Source: Xiphophorus maculatus (Eukaryota > Chordata > Actinopteri > Cyprinodontiformes > Poeciliidae). From it: a stretch of 64,000 bases of DNA. The notes beneath the pieces were generated by a model that was not told where the DNA came from, did not search any database, and saw only the letters and a program-made list of their open reading frames with translations. Location of the stretch: positions 12,977,479-13,041,478 of the forward strand of contig NC_036450.1 in the NCBI RefSeq assembly GCF_002775205.1, written 5' to 3'. The translations under genes were made by a program, and so were the position numbers. Shown piece by piece: positions 37,351 to 48,556 of the stretch (within the stretch, counting starts at the first letter, position 1; every line of letters begins with the position of its first letter).

Positions 37351-38623
37351 AAGGCGTGTCCAAACTTTTTGCAAAGAGGGCCAGATTTGATAAAGTGAAG
37401 ATGCTCGGGGGCCAATAGTTTGCTCGGACATTTTTTAACTACAAAAGTTTCATGCAAATACACACTGTTATAAAAGAATTTTCATTGTCACAATTATCTT
37501 TATTTTTCAAATGACAAAATAACCAAATATAAGCCACTCAGGCAAATGAGAACAACTCTAAAAACCCAAATTCTGCCTTTCATTCATATCTGGAGAGTCA
37601 GATAACATTGAACAAACTGTATGAAATACCTTAAATTTACATGAGTTTAAAAATATCTTTGCCTCAAGAACATTTTAAACAGGAGTTATAAGTAATGCAA
37701 AGTTGTCTATTATTATTAAATCTTAAAACAAGTGAATTTTGCTCTTGTCATTTACAATATCTTTCAGAAAGTAATAGTTTGTCACATCTACAGGTTCATA
37801 ACATCAACAGTAATAACCAAATCTTACTCAAGAGTTTAATAAAATTAAGTGCCATAAATGTTCGATTCGCTCTTCACTGCTGATAGTGACAGACGTTGCC
37901 GTTCAAAACACTCAGTTTCATGTCTTCAACTCTCAGTGCCACACTGTTACATGCCAGGCAAACATTCGCAAATTCTTGCTTCTTCTCAGGGCAAAATGTT
38001 CTCCACCATTTTCATAACAGTCTTTGATAAATGTACCTCCAGTAGAAGGTTTGCCATGTTTAGCTATTAACATTAACATCGTAGCTTGCTTTGGTGGTAT
38101 TTTCTTTTGACTCACAGGCCCGCGTGAAGAATCGCTGTTGCGATGCCTGTGCAGCTTGGAGCTGCTTCAGTTTTTCAGCACGGTCACTTCCTGTTAGCTT
38201 GTTGTATGTGTTAGCATGTTTACTCTGGAAGTGTCTCTTTACGTTGAAATCCTTAAACAAGGCAACCGTCTCATTACAAATTAGACAAGCACAATCGCCC
38301 TGATTTTCAGTGAAGAAGTGTTATAATTCCCATCTCTCTTGAAAGCGGCGGCCCTCACTGTAAACTTGTTTTCTTTGCAGTGGCCATGGCAGAAATGAAT
38401 GGAGAGGGGTTCGCTGCACGGAGGCAGAGACTGATAGTATTAAAGTGGTGCTGCCACCATTTGGTGAAAGGAGGAATTACAGTTTCAAGTTTTATGATTT
38501 ATTTATTCTGTTTGACAGTGCAGGCGGGCCATAAATAATACATTATAAGACCGAAGCTGCGGGCCGTATGAAATCTGACCGCGGGCCGTGATTGGCCCTC
38601 GGGCCGGACTTTGGACATGCCTG
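37351..38623 (-). mobile_element. Non-autonomous hAT element, copy 7
   Basis: Complete insertion with the AAGGCGTG left end. One private residue change (Leu to Gln) lies in the transposase relic. Confidence 0.93.
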
Positions 38624-39646
38624 GTTTATGGGAACCAGAGAGCAGACCAGAGCCAGACAGCGAGCAACTGATCCGCCTGTACACACTGCTGTAAACACCG
38701 TCCTGCTTCACAAGAAGCATGCAAAACTAATAAAGCGAAATAACACGGAGACCTTAAGGAACACGGCCATATTTTTCTAAAAGCAACAACTTTGAACCTG
38801 AACAGTCAGCTGAACTAGAACTCCGACACCAGAGCTGCTCTACTGTTAAGCTATGGGCTTGTTGTGCTTCAGAAGCAAAAAGCCTAAACCGTAAAATCCC
38901 CATTACTTAGTCTCTGACACTAACGACAATAAACCACATAATATACTTGAAAACAAGGTAAAAACATTGTCCGTTAGAATGGATGAAAAATGTTTAGATA
39001 CTTAAATAGCACATTTTTACAAGAAAAATGTCTATCATAAGCTAAAGCTAATGTTAGCCACAAAGTTTAAAGAAAGTAAAACTCACCTTCGTATCTGTGT
39101 ATAACGAGGCGAACATCTTAAAACCTTTCTCCAGCTTACTTGTCGGGGCTTCATGTACATCATTAATTGTTACCTTGGACAAGCCCTGCAAATACCCAGT
39201 GTAAAGAGCCTTTTTCAATAGATCGGAAAAGATTGAGCCGCTTTTCCCCGAACGCAGAAGCTGAGGTGCAAAGAGCTCAACAGTTCAGAGTTTCTCATAA
39301 ATCCTTTATTGTCACTATTTAAATATCATATTCATTGTTCCAGGTAGGGGAAGCCATGCTTTGCTGCATTTTACAATGAACTTAAGTTTTATATCCAGAC
39401 TATCAAAGACAAAAAATAGCTATTAAAACTATTGAAATCTGTACTGCTTTGAATGAACAGTTGGGAACCGAAGCCCCGTAGCTTTTTCTTCATCTTGAAT
39501 ATATTTATCTGTATTTGTTTTTTTTCTGGAGGCAGAACAAATGTTTCACTCTGTCGTTGTACAGTTTGTCTGTGAATAAAGTTTAAAAAAAAACATCCCC
39601 CCTCCCCCACACCCAACAGACTTCTTGTGGCTTTGATGTCACAGTG

Positions 39647-40351
39647 ATGTCACTCATTCTGTCTATGACATCACTGGCGGCTGCCTTTGTATTCCCAGAT
39701 TCCACAGAGAAATTCATTTGCAGTTTGAACCAGAGAGCAAAGATGGAAGAACAAAATTTTTTGTTGACAAAAATTACCAATTTACAGATGGACCACAGCA
39801 AGATGCAGAAGGAGAACCAAGAGCTTCAGATAATCGTGGAAAGTCTGAGGATTAAACTGGAGCGACTTAACAGAACGGACGAGACACACAACTGGCTAAA
39901 GGAAAATAAAATACTTATAAATTCAAATGCATATTACAAGAAACAAATCAGAAAAATTCCTCTGGACCTGGAGAAAGCAAATGCAACTATACTACAACTA
40001 AGATGTGATTATGAAGACAAATTAAGAAGAAAACATACACTGGAAGAGGAACAGAAAAAAGTGAGCCGAACTGTAGCGGCCGATTTAAGAGCAAAAACAG
40101 AAAAAATCGAGTGGCTAGAGAGAGAAAATGGAGAGTTAAATAAAGAGATTGTAGCGCTGAAGATAAAAAATGAGAGGATCAAATCCAGGGTGGCAGAAAA
40201 AAGCAAAGATGTCCAGCAAAGGGAAGAACCGGTCAGGGAAAATATCCAGGAAGAGAAACCATCAGCATGTCAGAGAGTAGGGAGAATTTTTATGAATATG
40301 TACAATTCAGGAACGTTGCGGTATTGGGTGCCACCCTGGATTTTTTTTTAA
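39647..40351 (+). CDS. Array coiled-coil protein, copy 7
   Basis: Intact ORF with the same protein sequence as copies 1 and 2, despite being at the opposite end of the array. Internal start at 39743. Confidence 0.6.
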   Translation: MSLILSMTSLAAAFVFPDSTEKFICSLNQRAKMEEQNFLLTKITNLQMDHSKMQKENQELQIIVESLRIKLERLNRTDETHNWLKENKILINSNAYYKKQIRKIPLDLEKANATILQLRCDYEDKLRRKHTLEEEQKKVSRTVAADLRAKTEKIEWLERENGELNKEIVALKIKNERIKSRVAEKSKDVQQREEPVRENIQEEKPSACQRVGRIFMNMYNSGTLRYWVPPWIFF

Positions 40352-42019
40352 CAGAAAAGGATATTTTGGGTTGCTGGAAATGTTGCAGGGTATGATACTG
40401 TTGGATCTGGTCGTTTTGATTACCTGCAGTTGTTTGCGTCTCGATTGGTTTTGTCGTGTCTCGATTGGTTTTGTCTGTTTTGATTATCTACAACTGAGAG
40501 TAAATTCTCTTTTAAAAGAAAAGCGTGAATGAGTTGATCGCGTTCGCGTTAAAAGAAATCCTGTGTAAGAAACGCTGTGAATCCTGGGGTCTAACAGCTG
40601 AAACTAAACGGCTTTAACTTTATGCTGTTGTGATGATAATTGGATGGCGGAGTCCAGCGAGCAGCCGCTTAAATCCGTCTTAAAAGTTTCATTCGGTAAA
40701 AAAAAGGGCGGCGGAGTCCTGCGTGAAGACGCTTCAGCTCCATAACTGAAGTGTGATTGGAGGTATAAACACCTTTAGGTATTTTATCTCATTTAAAGTA
40801 ACGGGTTTGGAAGGAGCAAACCAATTGTGGATGCAGAGGCAAGAATCCTCCACTGGTTAGAGTCCAAGAAAGGATTACCACGATTGGTATTTTTAATTGT
40901 TACCCACTATAAAAAAGAAACCAGTTTTTAGAACAGCCTAGGTGTTGACAAACTGGTCTAAATTGTTTAAAATGGGTAAAAATAGCAGGAAGTGGAGAGA
41001 AGTGTTTCAATATGTGTTCGTTTAATTTCTTTTATAAATGAATTCATTTAAATTGTCCGGAATGGTAGAAAAATAACTGCAGTACTGGAGAATACACAGC
41101 AGATGGCGGCATAGCAACCATTGAACGAATTACTGCTTTATAGTTCAACAGTAAATGTAAATCAAAAGATTAACAGCAGTGAAAATATTGGGAGTGTGTT
41201 GAAGGGCAGGACCCTGATAAAATACAAAATATCTGAATAAATGGATAGTAAAGTACAGGAAAAAAGGTCAATTAAATACTAAAATAGAACGAGAACTATA
41301 GGATAAAATGATAAACGAAAGAAAGAGCCAAGAAATTAAGAAAACAGAAGATTGTGATGACAATGTGTTGGCAAATAAATAGATGACTAAATGAAAAACT
41401 AACTAAATAAATACAGGAATAAGTAGATGAATATAATAAAAATTATATTCATTCCTGTAACAGACAGGAATGTGAAACACAAGAAAGGGGAATATGAAAG
41501 TTTTTTAAGAAGGAAAAGGATGAGCAAACTTTAAACAGTTAAAGTTTCATAGAAAGAAAAATAATGATGAAAACTACTAGCTCATGGTTTGCAGGAATTA
41601 ACAAACTGAGTAGTAGGTTTGGTAAGTAGGCATATGTGGTGATTTAGAAATAAGGAGAAAGGCAAGGAGCAAGTGAGTCAAAGTGAGAGAATGGAAAGAT
41701 GATTTGAACAAATATCAAATTAAAATGATCATTGTGCTCAAGGTTGCTCTCATAGCAGTTTGGAAGAACTTAATAACTGGAAATAGAAAATAGAGAAACA
41801 GCTAAAATGCTTTGCATGGTCCAAAGGATGTTTATAAAAATCTGAGTAATAATTATATAGAATTATAAGAATTAAAAAATTAAAACCCAACAAGCTGCAG
41901 CTGATTCTGGACATCTTAACATTCTTTTAATAATGAACAAAATTTTATTAAGATAGAGAAATATTAAATCTACAGGACTTACTTTTAATTGATTCAGTGA
42001 AACTAAAACTAACTCTCTT

Positions 42020-42485
42020 GGTAGATAGTAATTGATCAAACAGAGGAGCACATAGCCTTCATGGATTTCAAATGCACCATTAGCTCTGCTCCTGAAACCT
42101 TTATTTTTATTGCCAATATAAAACAAAAACAAATGTTTGCAGTCCAGTTTAAAGAATCCAAAACAGATTACAGTTTCTCTGGCTACAAGATCAATGTACC
42201 AATGGGCTGTTTGCACCTGCTGCGCTGACGTCACAATCGCATGCGCAAATATGCCCCCCCCCCAGCGCTTTGAGTTACCATGACAACTAGAAAAGACAAA
42301 GTCTTATTTCAGACGCAAATAAAACAATACTATGAACATTGCTGTCTTCCTAATATAATGGGCTTTTAAGTTTTCATGGATTTCCAAACGATCCTGAATT
42401 AAGAAGACGGTGGCTTGTAAATATTCGTCGCTACCAGTTAAAGCTAATGCAGCACAGCAAAGTTTACAGCCTTCACTTCACTCTG
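42020..42485 (+). repeat. Tandem array unit, copy 8, left arm only
   Basis: The first 466 bp of the unit, as close to the other copies as they are to each other (C10 tract). It is cut at CACTCTG by the Ty3 element. The same unit sequence continues after that element at 48707, but there it is clearly more diverged. Confidence 0.95.
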
Positions 42486-42635
42486 TGTAATGTCTTAATG
42501 AACAGAGGAGGCTCGGACCATGTTCAGCTCTTTATTGTTGTGCTATCCTTCTGGTGACTACAGGGAGCGCGCTTGCACGTCACAGAATACAAGGACTGTA
42601 CCAACTCAGGTAATCACAGGGGTAAATACACCACA
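42486..42635 (-). repeat. Ty3 element 3' LTR
   Basis: 150 bp, matching the LTR at 48557-48706 with one difference seen. The short length is typical of some fish gypsy elements. Confidence 0.95.
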
Positions 42636-43336
42636 TCATCCCCCTTTTAGATGGAAATAACATTTTCATCTATATTAACTAAAATAAACTAAAGTCACTC
42701 AGTCCAGCTTAAGTGCATTTTTATGTAGAACCAAACAATGACCCAAATGTATATTTACTTGATACTCCAGACTTTTTTTCTTTCTGTTTACCTCTGCATC
42801 TAACTCAGATATAACCCTAAATGCAACATGAATCATAACAGAACATAACATGCATAACTATTATGCCTAGATAAACACAAGGCTATTCAAGATATCGTTT
42901 CGGCGTTCTGCTGCCCTCACAATGTGTTGCTCTTACAAAGCTAGACTGCTAGCTAACACTTGAGTTGTTGAAAATAATCCAGTCCTTGATAGTTTTCTTG
43001 TTTTATTTTGCAACTCTTTGCTGGTTTGTTTTTCTTTTCTTTTCTTTATTTTAGTTTTTTGTAAAACTGTAACAAAACACAAAAGTATACATCAGCTACA
43101 GATACAGAAAACAATTAGGCAAACATGTGACTCCCAATTCTCTCCAATTAGCTAACGATGTAGCTTTAAATATTGGTTGGGAAACATAAAACTTTTCTAC
43201 AAAATATTACACAATGCTGGAATAACGATTAATAAAATGAACTTACAGACAAATGGTGTCCAAGGAACAAACGTGTCTGAAGGACAGACGAAGACACCAA
43301 CCGTACAGCTGGACGAGTTCTGCTTCACTGACCAAA

Positions 43337-46300
43337 TTAAGTATGTAAACAATGTCCACTAGGTGTCAGTAAGCGTCCATAGTTTAACTTAAAATTTACC
43401 AACCAAACAAAACTTAATGATGGAGTCAGCACAGGCGTCTTCCGTGGTCGTGTGGAACGCCTCACAACCACTGAAGGATCTGGGGAAACAGGAGGGTGCA
43501 CCCCAGAGTCCAGAGCACTTTGTTCCGGTGTAATGTTCACATCATTTTGCTCTTCTGTTGGTGTTTCAATGTCCTTAATATCTGGTTCAACTACAGCTTG
43601 GGTACGAAGCTGATCTCCATGTCGTCTGTGCACAGTGTTCGAGTACCGCTCTTTTACTTCATAAGAGACTGGACCAGTTTGTCTTACAACCTGTCCAGGT
43701 ATCCACTTGTGAACTCCTCCCCCTGTGTTGCGAAGATAAACAGCATCATCAACAGAAAAGGAACGGTCCACGGCTGTGAAGTCATGTTGAGCCTTTTGTC
43801 GATACTGCTTCCTGCGAACAGTCTCCTTGATGTTAGGTTTGATGAAATCCAGTCTGGTGCGGATGTGTCTGTGCAAGAACAATTCAGCCGGAGACTGGCC
43901 TGTCGTGCAGTTTGGCGTAACATGGTACTGTAGCAAAAACAATGAAAGTTTGTCCTCAATGCTGCCTGATGTGCTGGCAAGCTTTTTCATGCCTACTTTA
44001 AATGTCTGCACATATCTTTCAGCCAAACCGTTTGTGGCAGGGTGTCCTGGCGCACTTGTTGTGTGCAAAATGCCATTTTGTGTCACAAACGTTTGGAACT
44101 CTGCAGATGTAAAAGTGGTGGCATTGTCTGTGACTATTTGTTCAGGAAGTCCATACGGAGCAAACAGTCTCTTCAACCTTGTAATCGTGGCTTGTGATGT
44201 GATGTGTGGCATACGAAATACCTCCAACCACTTCGAATATGAATCAACCACAATCATGAACATGCTTTCAAGGAAGGGTCCAGCAAAATCAATATGCAGT
44301 CTCTTCCAGGATTCACCAGGGAACTCCCAGGGATGCAATGGAACATGCTGCGGCATCTTCTGTTCCAGCTGACATGTTTCACATGTTTTGCAAACCTGTT
44401 CCAGGTCATAATCCAGATTTGGCCACCAGACATATTTGCGAGCTAAGGCCTTGGATTTTACGATGCCTTGGTGACTAGAGTGAATCTCATTTAACACAGC
44501 CATTCTCATTTTAGAGGGTATAATCACTCTGGTTCCCCACAAAACACAACCCCTCTCAGTTGAAAGCTCATTCCTCTTGTTGTGATAAGCCTTTAAACTC
44601 TCATCTGTAACAGTGGGCCAACCTTCCATGACATACTGGTAAACCTTTGACAAGTCCATATCTCTGCGTGTGGCCCGAGCAACCTGGGTCGCATTTAGTG
44701 GAGCTTCTTCCATATGCGCAATTAACAGTGAGTGTACTGCTGCTGAACTCAATGCTGTTCCAGTGTCGCTTGTTTCAGGCAGAGGACAGCGAGAGAGCCC
44801 ATCTGCATTGCTGTGTTCTGCTGATTTTTTGAAAACAATGTGGTAATCATATCCCGACAATATGATAGCCCACCTTTGAATGCGTGCTGCAGCTAGGGTA
44901 GGTAGGTTCTTGTGCTCACCAAAAAGCGTCAACAGGGGGCGATGGTCTGTTGCTAAGGTGAAATGCCTGCCCCAAAGGTACTGGTGAAACTTTTTTACTC
45001 CATAAATCAGACCAAGAGCCTCTTTTTCTATTTGAGAGTACTTTTTTTCTGCTGGGGACAGTGTTCTGGAAGCGTATGCTATTGGCCGCTCCTCCCCACT
45101 TGGCATTGTGTGCTGTATCACCGCACCGATGCCATATGCAGAAGCATCACACGCTAAAGTGAGGGGCAGGTTGGAGTCATAATGCGCCAGCACCCGATCA
45201 CTTGTCAGCAGACCTTTGCACCTATCAAACGCTGCCTGCTCTAGGTCAGTCCATCTCCAAGTCACACTGTCTTTTAGTAACTTGTAAAGTGGAGCCAGGG
45301 CCGTGCTTTGCATTGGCACAAATCTCCCATAATAGTTAACAAGTCCCAGGAACGCTTGAAGTTCTTTTACATTAGTAGGAGCAGGAGCGTCCTGTATTGC
45401 CCTCACCTTTTCTTCTGAAGGGTGGACTCCGTGTTCATCCAGGACGTGTCCCAGATATTCAATTTGTGGCTTGTTAAACTCACACTTGGAATGTTTTACT
45501 CGCAGACCATTCTCCTGAAGGCGTTGCAGGACCTTTTCCAGGTTGCTCAGATGTTCCGCTTTTGAGCATCCAGTGATGAGCAAGTCATCCAGGTAGACCA
45601 CCACTGGTAACCCTTTCATTATGTTTTCCATAATGCGCTGAAAAATCGATGGAGCTGTGCTGATTCCAAAAGGGAGCCTATTGTAAACGAACAGTCCTTT
45701 ATGAGTATTGATAGTTGTGTACTTCTTGGAATCCTCATTCAACAGTACTTGTTGATAGGCTGCTGCCAGATCTATCTTTGAGAAGTACTTTCCCCCCCTG
45801 AGTGTTGCCAATAGTTCCTCCAAACGTGGTAGAGGGTACGTATCTGCTTCAAGGGCTTGGTTCACTGACACTTTGTAATCCCCACATAAGCGAATAGAAG
45901 CGTCGCACTTTAGCACCGGCACTATAGGTGCTGCCCACTCGCTGTGTCTCACAGGTGTGATAATGTCACACTTTTCCAGTCTTTCAAGTTCTTTTTCCAC
46001 CTTTTCCTTCATTGCGAATGGAAGAGGCCTGTGTTTATTAAATTTGGGCAGCATCTCAGGTTTGACCACAATGGTAGCTTTAATGTCTTTCAATGTGCCT
46101 AACTCCTCCTTGAATACATCACTGTAAGTATCCAAAAGCTCATTGAGTGATAGGTGTTTTGGCTCACCCACGTACTTAATCTGCTGCCAGTTAAGCCGAA
46201 GTTTTGTCAACCAGTTCCTTCCACACAGTGATGCGCCATGTCCCTTAACAATCAACAGTGGCAAATCCGCAGCTTGGTCTTCATACATCACTTTTGCTAC

Positions 46301-46819
46301 AAGCTGTCCCAAAACACAAATACGTCCTCCATTGTAAGCTTTGAGCTTTACTTTAGCTGGCTGCAAAGGCAGGTGAGAGAACTTTTTCAAGTATGTGGAA
46401 TGTGAAATGACACTTTTTGCTGCTCCTGTATCAATTTCCATTTCCAAATCAACATTGTCTATTGCAAATGTTGCTTTATATCGTTCATCATCTTCACCAT
46501 TAACAGTCAAAATGGCTAACTCCTCTTCTGGGTATTCCTCAGCTGTCACATACTTTGTCTCTCTGCTGCCCCTGCTTGGCACATTCTTTTCATGACTCTT
46601 CTGCACTTTAGTTCGACATGCTTTCCTAATGTGTCCAATCTTCCCACAATTATGGCATTTAGTCTCTTTGAAATGACATTCATGTGCATTGTGATTTTTT
46701 CCTTTGCATCTGTAGCACATATTTGTTTTTACTGGCCTCACCTTGTGAATGTTTGCCTCACTAGTCCATTCACCCTCCGCGCCTCTAAGCTGTCGAGTGT
46801 CTCTGTCTGCTGTCTCCAT
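43337..46819 (-). CDS. pol: Ty3/gypsy Gag C-terminus and Pol polyprotein
   Basis: 1160 codons from the first Met; the frame stays open upstream to the LTR insertion at 46920. Domains in order: two CCHC zinc knuckles (C35-C48 and C55-C68), aspartic protease (DTGA, D130), reverse transcriptase with YLDD at about 410, RNase H (ACDASAYGIGAV), an H2C2 zinc finger (HSSHQG ... CKTCETC), and integrase with the DDE triad at about D843, D895 and E931 with 35 residues between the last two, as usual. No frameshift or internal stop is seen. The first Met lies inside Gag, so it is not a natural start; the natural reading frame began in the gag fragment at 48503. No env-like ORF follows. Confidence 0.95.
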   Translation of the reverse strand: METADRDTRQLRGAEGEWTSEANIHKVRPVKTNMCYRCKGKNHNAHECHFKETKCHNCGKIGHIRKACRTKVQKSHEKNVPSRGSRETKYVTAEEYPEEELAILTVNGEDDERYKATFAIDNVDLEMEIDTGAAKSVISHSTYLKKFSHLPLQPAKVKLKAYNGGRICVLGQLVAKVMYEDQAADLPLLIVKGHGASLCGRNWLTKLRLNWQQIKYVGEPKHLSLNELLDTYSDVFKEELGTLKDIKATIVVKPEMLPKFNKHRPLPFAMKEKVEKELERLEKCDIITPVRHSEWAAPIVPVLKCDASIRLCGDYKVSVNQALEADTYPLPRLEELLATLRGGKYFSKIDLAAAYQQVLLNEDSKKYTTINTHKGLFVYNRLPFGISTAPSIFQRIMENIMKGLPVVVYLDDLLITGCSKAEHLSNLEKVLQRLQENGLRVKHSKCEFNKPQIEYLGHVLDEHGVHPSEEKVRAIQDAPAPTNVKELQAFLGLVNYYGRFVPMQSTALAPLYKLLKDSVTWRWTDLEQAAFDRCKGLLTSDRVLAHYDSNLPLTLACDASAYGIGAVIQHTMPSGEERPIAYASRTLSPAEKKYSQIEKEALGLIYGVKKFHQYLWGRHFTLATDHRPLLTLFGEHKNLPTLAAARIQRWAIILSGYDYHIVFKKSAEHSNADGLSRCPLPETSDTGTALSSAAVHSLLIAHMEEAPLNATQVARATRRDMDLSKVYQYVMEGWPTVTDESLKAYHNKRNELSTERGCVLWGTRVIIPSKMRMAVLNEIHSSHQGIVKSKALARKYVWWPNLDYDLEQVCKTCETCQLEQKMPQHVPLHPWEFPGESWKRLHIDFAGPFLESMFMIVVDSYSKWLEVFRMPHITSQATITRLKRLFAPYGLPEQIVTDNATTFTSAEFQTFVTQNGILHTTSAPGHPATNGLAERYVQTFKVGMKKLASTSGSIEDKLSLFLLQYHVTPNCTTGQSPAELFLHRHIRTRLDFIKPNIKETVRRKQYRQKAQHDFTAVDRSFSVDDAVYLRNTGGGVHKWIPGQVVRQTGPVSYEVKERYSNTVHRRHGDQLRTQAVVEPDIKDIETPTEEQNDVNITPEQSALDSGVHPPVSPDPSVVVRRSTRPRKTPVLTPSLSFVWLVNFKLNYGRLLTPSGHCLHT

Positions 46820-46920
46820 AGTGAGAGCAATCTCAAAAGCTTTGGCGAAGGTCAGCCGGTCCTCTGAAAGTAACCTCCTCTGGCACGCTTCGTTTTTAAT
46901 TCCACTTACGAACCGGTCCC

Positions 46921-48108
46921 TGTCGAGGAAAATTATTGATTTTGGTGCTTAATGCAGTTAATTTTATGCATGTGTAAAAGGGTAGGTTTGATACTCTTGT
47001 TTTAAACCGGACAGACAGGGGTTAGAATGCAGATCACTAAATGGGGCGCAGCCCGGCCAGAACACAGAAGCATAAATTAACATTCTTGCAGGCAGTTGGG
47101 GAGAACTGCTGGAGGCCAGCATCTGCGATGGTGTAAAACTAATGCAAAATAGAAGATTGAAACCCCGTAACATTTAACTTCTAAGTATTAATACCATGTT
47201 TACTGAAGATTGTATTATCTCATTTAAAAACTATTAAAGGATGAATGTATTTGAAAACTGTATTATCTGTGACGATATTAGAAGCAAATGGAAAGTGTTT
47301 GAATGAAAATGTTTTTTTACTATTAGAAAATGGCTCAGGAATTATACTTTATTTTGTCCTGTGGATTTTATGTATTATTTTGGCAGAACTTAATCTTTTG
47401 GGGGGCTGAATGTGCAAAAGCAAAACTGGGGTTTGTAAAGATAACATTTTTTGAAAATTACCAGATGCAAGTCTCTTCGAGAACGTTAGGAGAGATAATG
47501 GAAGAGACGTCAGATTTATGGGTGTCTGCGAAATCTTATCTTAAGACTCTCGGCGCCGGGGACATTCGTACCTGGTATCGTCCAAGATTAACTGGTCCGC
47601 CTTTGTCTCTCGATAGAAACCAGACGCCTTTGGAACTTCGTTGTAAATTGGGAGACTTCTCAAGTTTCCTGTAGTTCCTACGGGAGTTTCTAATTGGTTA
47701 AAGAGCGGAACGCCTTAGTTGAATATATTAAATTGAAGAAACGCCCACTCAGTATAAAACTTCATGTAAACGTTAAAAATTCAGAATGCTACCACTGTTT
47801 TGCTTTTTGGCATAAAAAGCTTTCTCCAAAGACGCGTCTTCGCCCCCAACCCCCTTGTTTTCTTTGTGTTTTTTTTTCTATTTTTTCCTGTTACAGGTAA
47901 TGAATATATCTCTATATCTCTGCAGCTTTGTTAATTGATTCATGCGTTATTTTGAGTGGAATTAAACTCTGTGATCTGTGACGGCAACGCGCAGTGTCGT
48001 GGTTTCACTTCCTCCAGCCGCAGTCCGCCTGCCAGAGATCCGTGGACTTTAAGGAAGAAGGAGCCAAACTTTTTGTCCAAAGTTAATGTTAATTATTCTT
48101 CCTTAATA
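46921..48108 (+). repeat. Solo LTR of the gamma-type endogenous retrovirus, nested in Ty3 gag
   Basis: 1188 bp from TGTCGAGGAAAATTATT to CTTCCTTAATA, flanked by a 4-bp duplication TCCC (46917-46920 and 48109-48112), the size made by gammaretroviral integrases. Shared blocks with the LTR at 20950-21685 identify the family. TATAAA is at 47753-47758 and ATTAAA at 47961-47966. The last two bases are TA where an active LTR has CA. No internal retroviral sequence is present, so the provirus has recombined down to one LTR. Confidence 0.87.
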
Positions 48109-48503
48109 TCCCTCAGTGCCGAATCCAGCGACGCACCAAAATCACAGTTAGCTGCTTGTTGTTTTAGCTCTGCAACATACTGGGCAACAGTCTGACTTGT
48201 CTTTTGGTTGCATCTATTAAAACGGAAACGTTCAGCAACTAATATGGGCTTGGGTTCATAGTGTTCTTTCAAAATGTCCACAATCTCGCCAAATGTCTTG
48301 TCTTTTGGTTTTTCAGGCTGTACTAAGTTTAGTAAAAGTCCGTATGCTTTAGCACCCATTACACTTAGCAACACCGCCACGTGCTTTTCTTCGTCAACGT
48401 CGTTAGCTTCCAGGTACTGCTCCAGACGCTCGATATAAGCTGTCCATGGCTCAACCTCTGGTCTGAAGTCATCTATTTTGCCAACCTGAGCCATTGTACT
48501 CAC
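48109..48503 (-). pseudogene. gag: Ty3/gypsy gag, 5' part, cut by LTR insertion
   Basis: Begins MSTMAQVGKIDDFRPEVEPW, a capsid-type gag start (ERLEQYLEANDV, then a FGEIVDILKEHYEPKP motif), and runs to LDSALRD. There the solo LTR interrupts it. The remaining gag sequence resumes in the same frame at 46920 with RFVSGIKNE on the other side. Without the insert, gag and pol would share one frame. The element as it stands cannot make a full-length polyprotein. Confidence 0.9.
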
Positions 48504-48556
48504 TAGTACTGATACTTGACGTCGTCTCTCCTCCGAAAAGTATCCTCGTCGCCAGT

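Larger units (their letters stand above)
36792..42019 (+). repeat. Tandem array unit, copy 7 (5228 bp)
   Basis: Last whole unit. It has a C9 tract, the shortest in the array. A private change in the hAT zinc-finger region (GCCTGTGC against GCCAGTGC near 38145) replaces one residue. 40352-42019 shows no gene. Confidence 0.97.

Noticed and set aside
1-42019. Reading the regular array as a CRISPR or satellite array
   Set aside because: The unit is 5.2 kb, contains genes and transposons, and has no short repeat-spacer structure. It is a gene-sized tandem amplification in a vertebrate.
43496-44372. Plus-strand ORFs of 145 and 181 codons within the Ty3 element
   Set aside because: They lie antisense to the clear Ty3 integrase frame.
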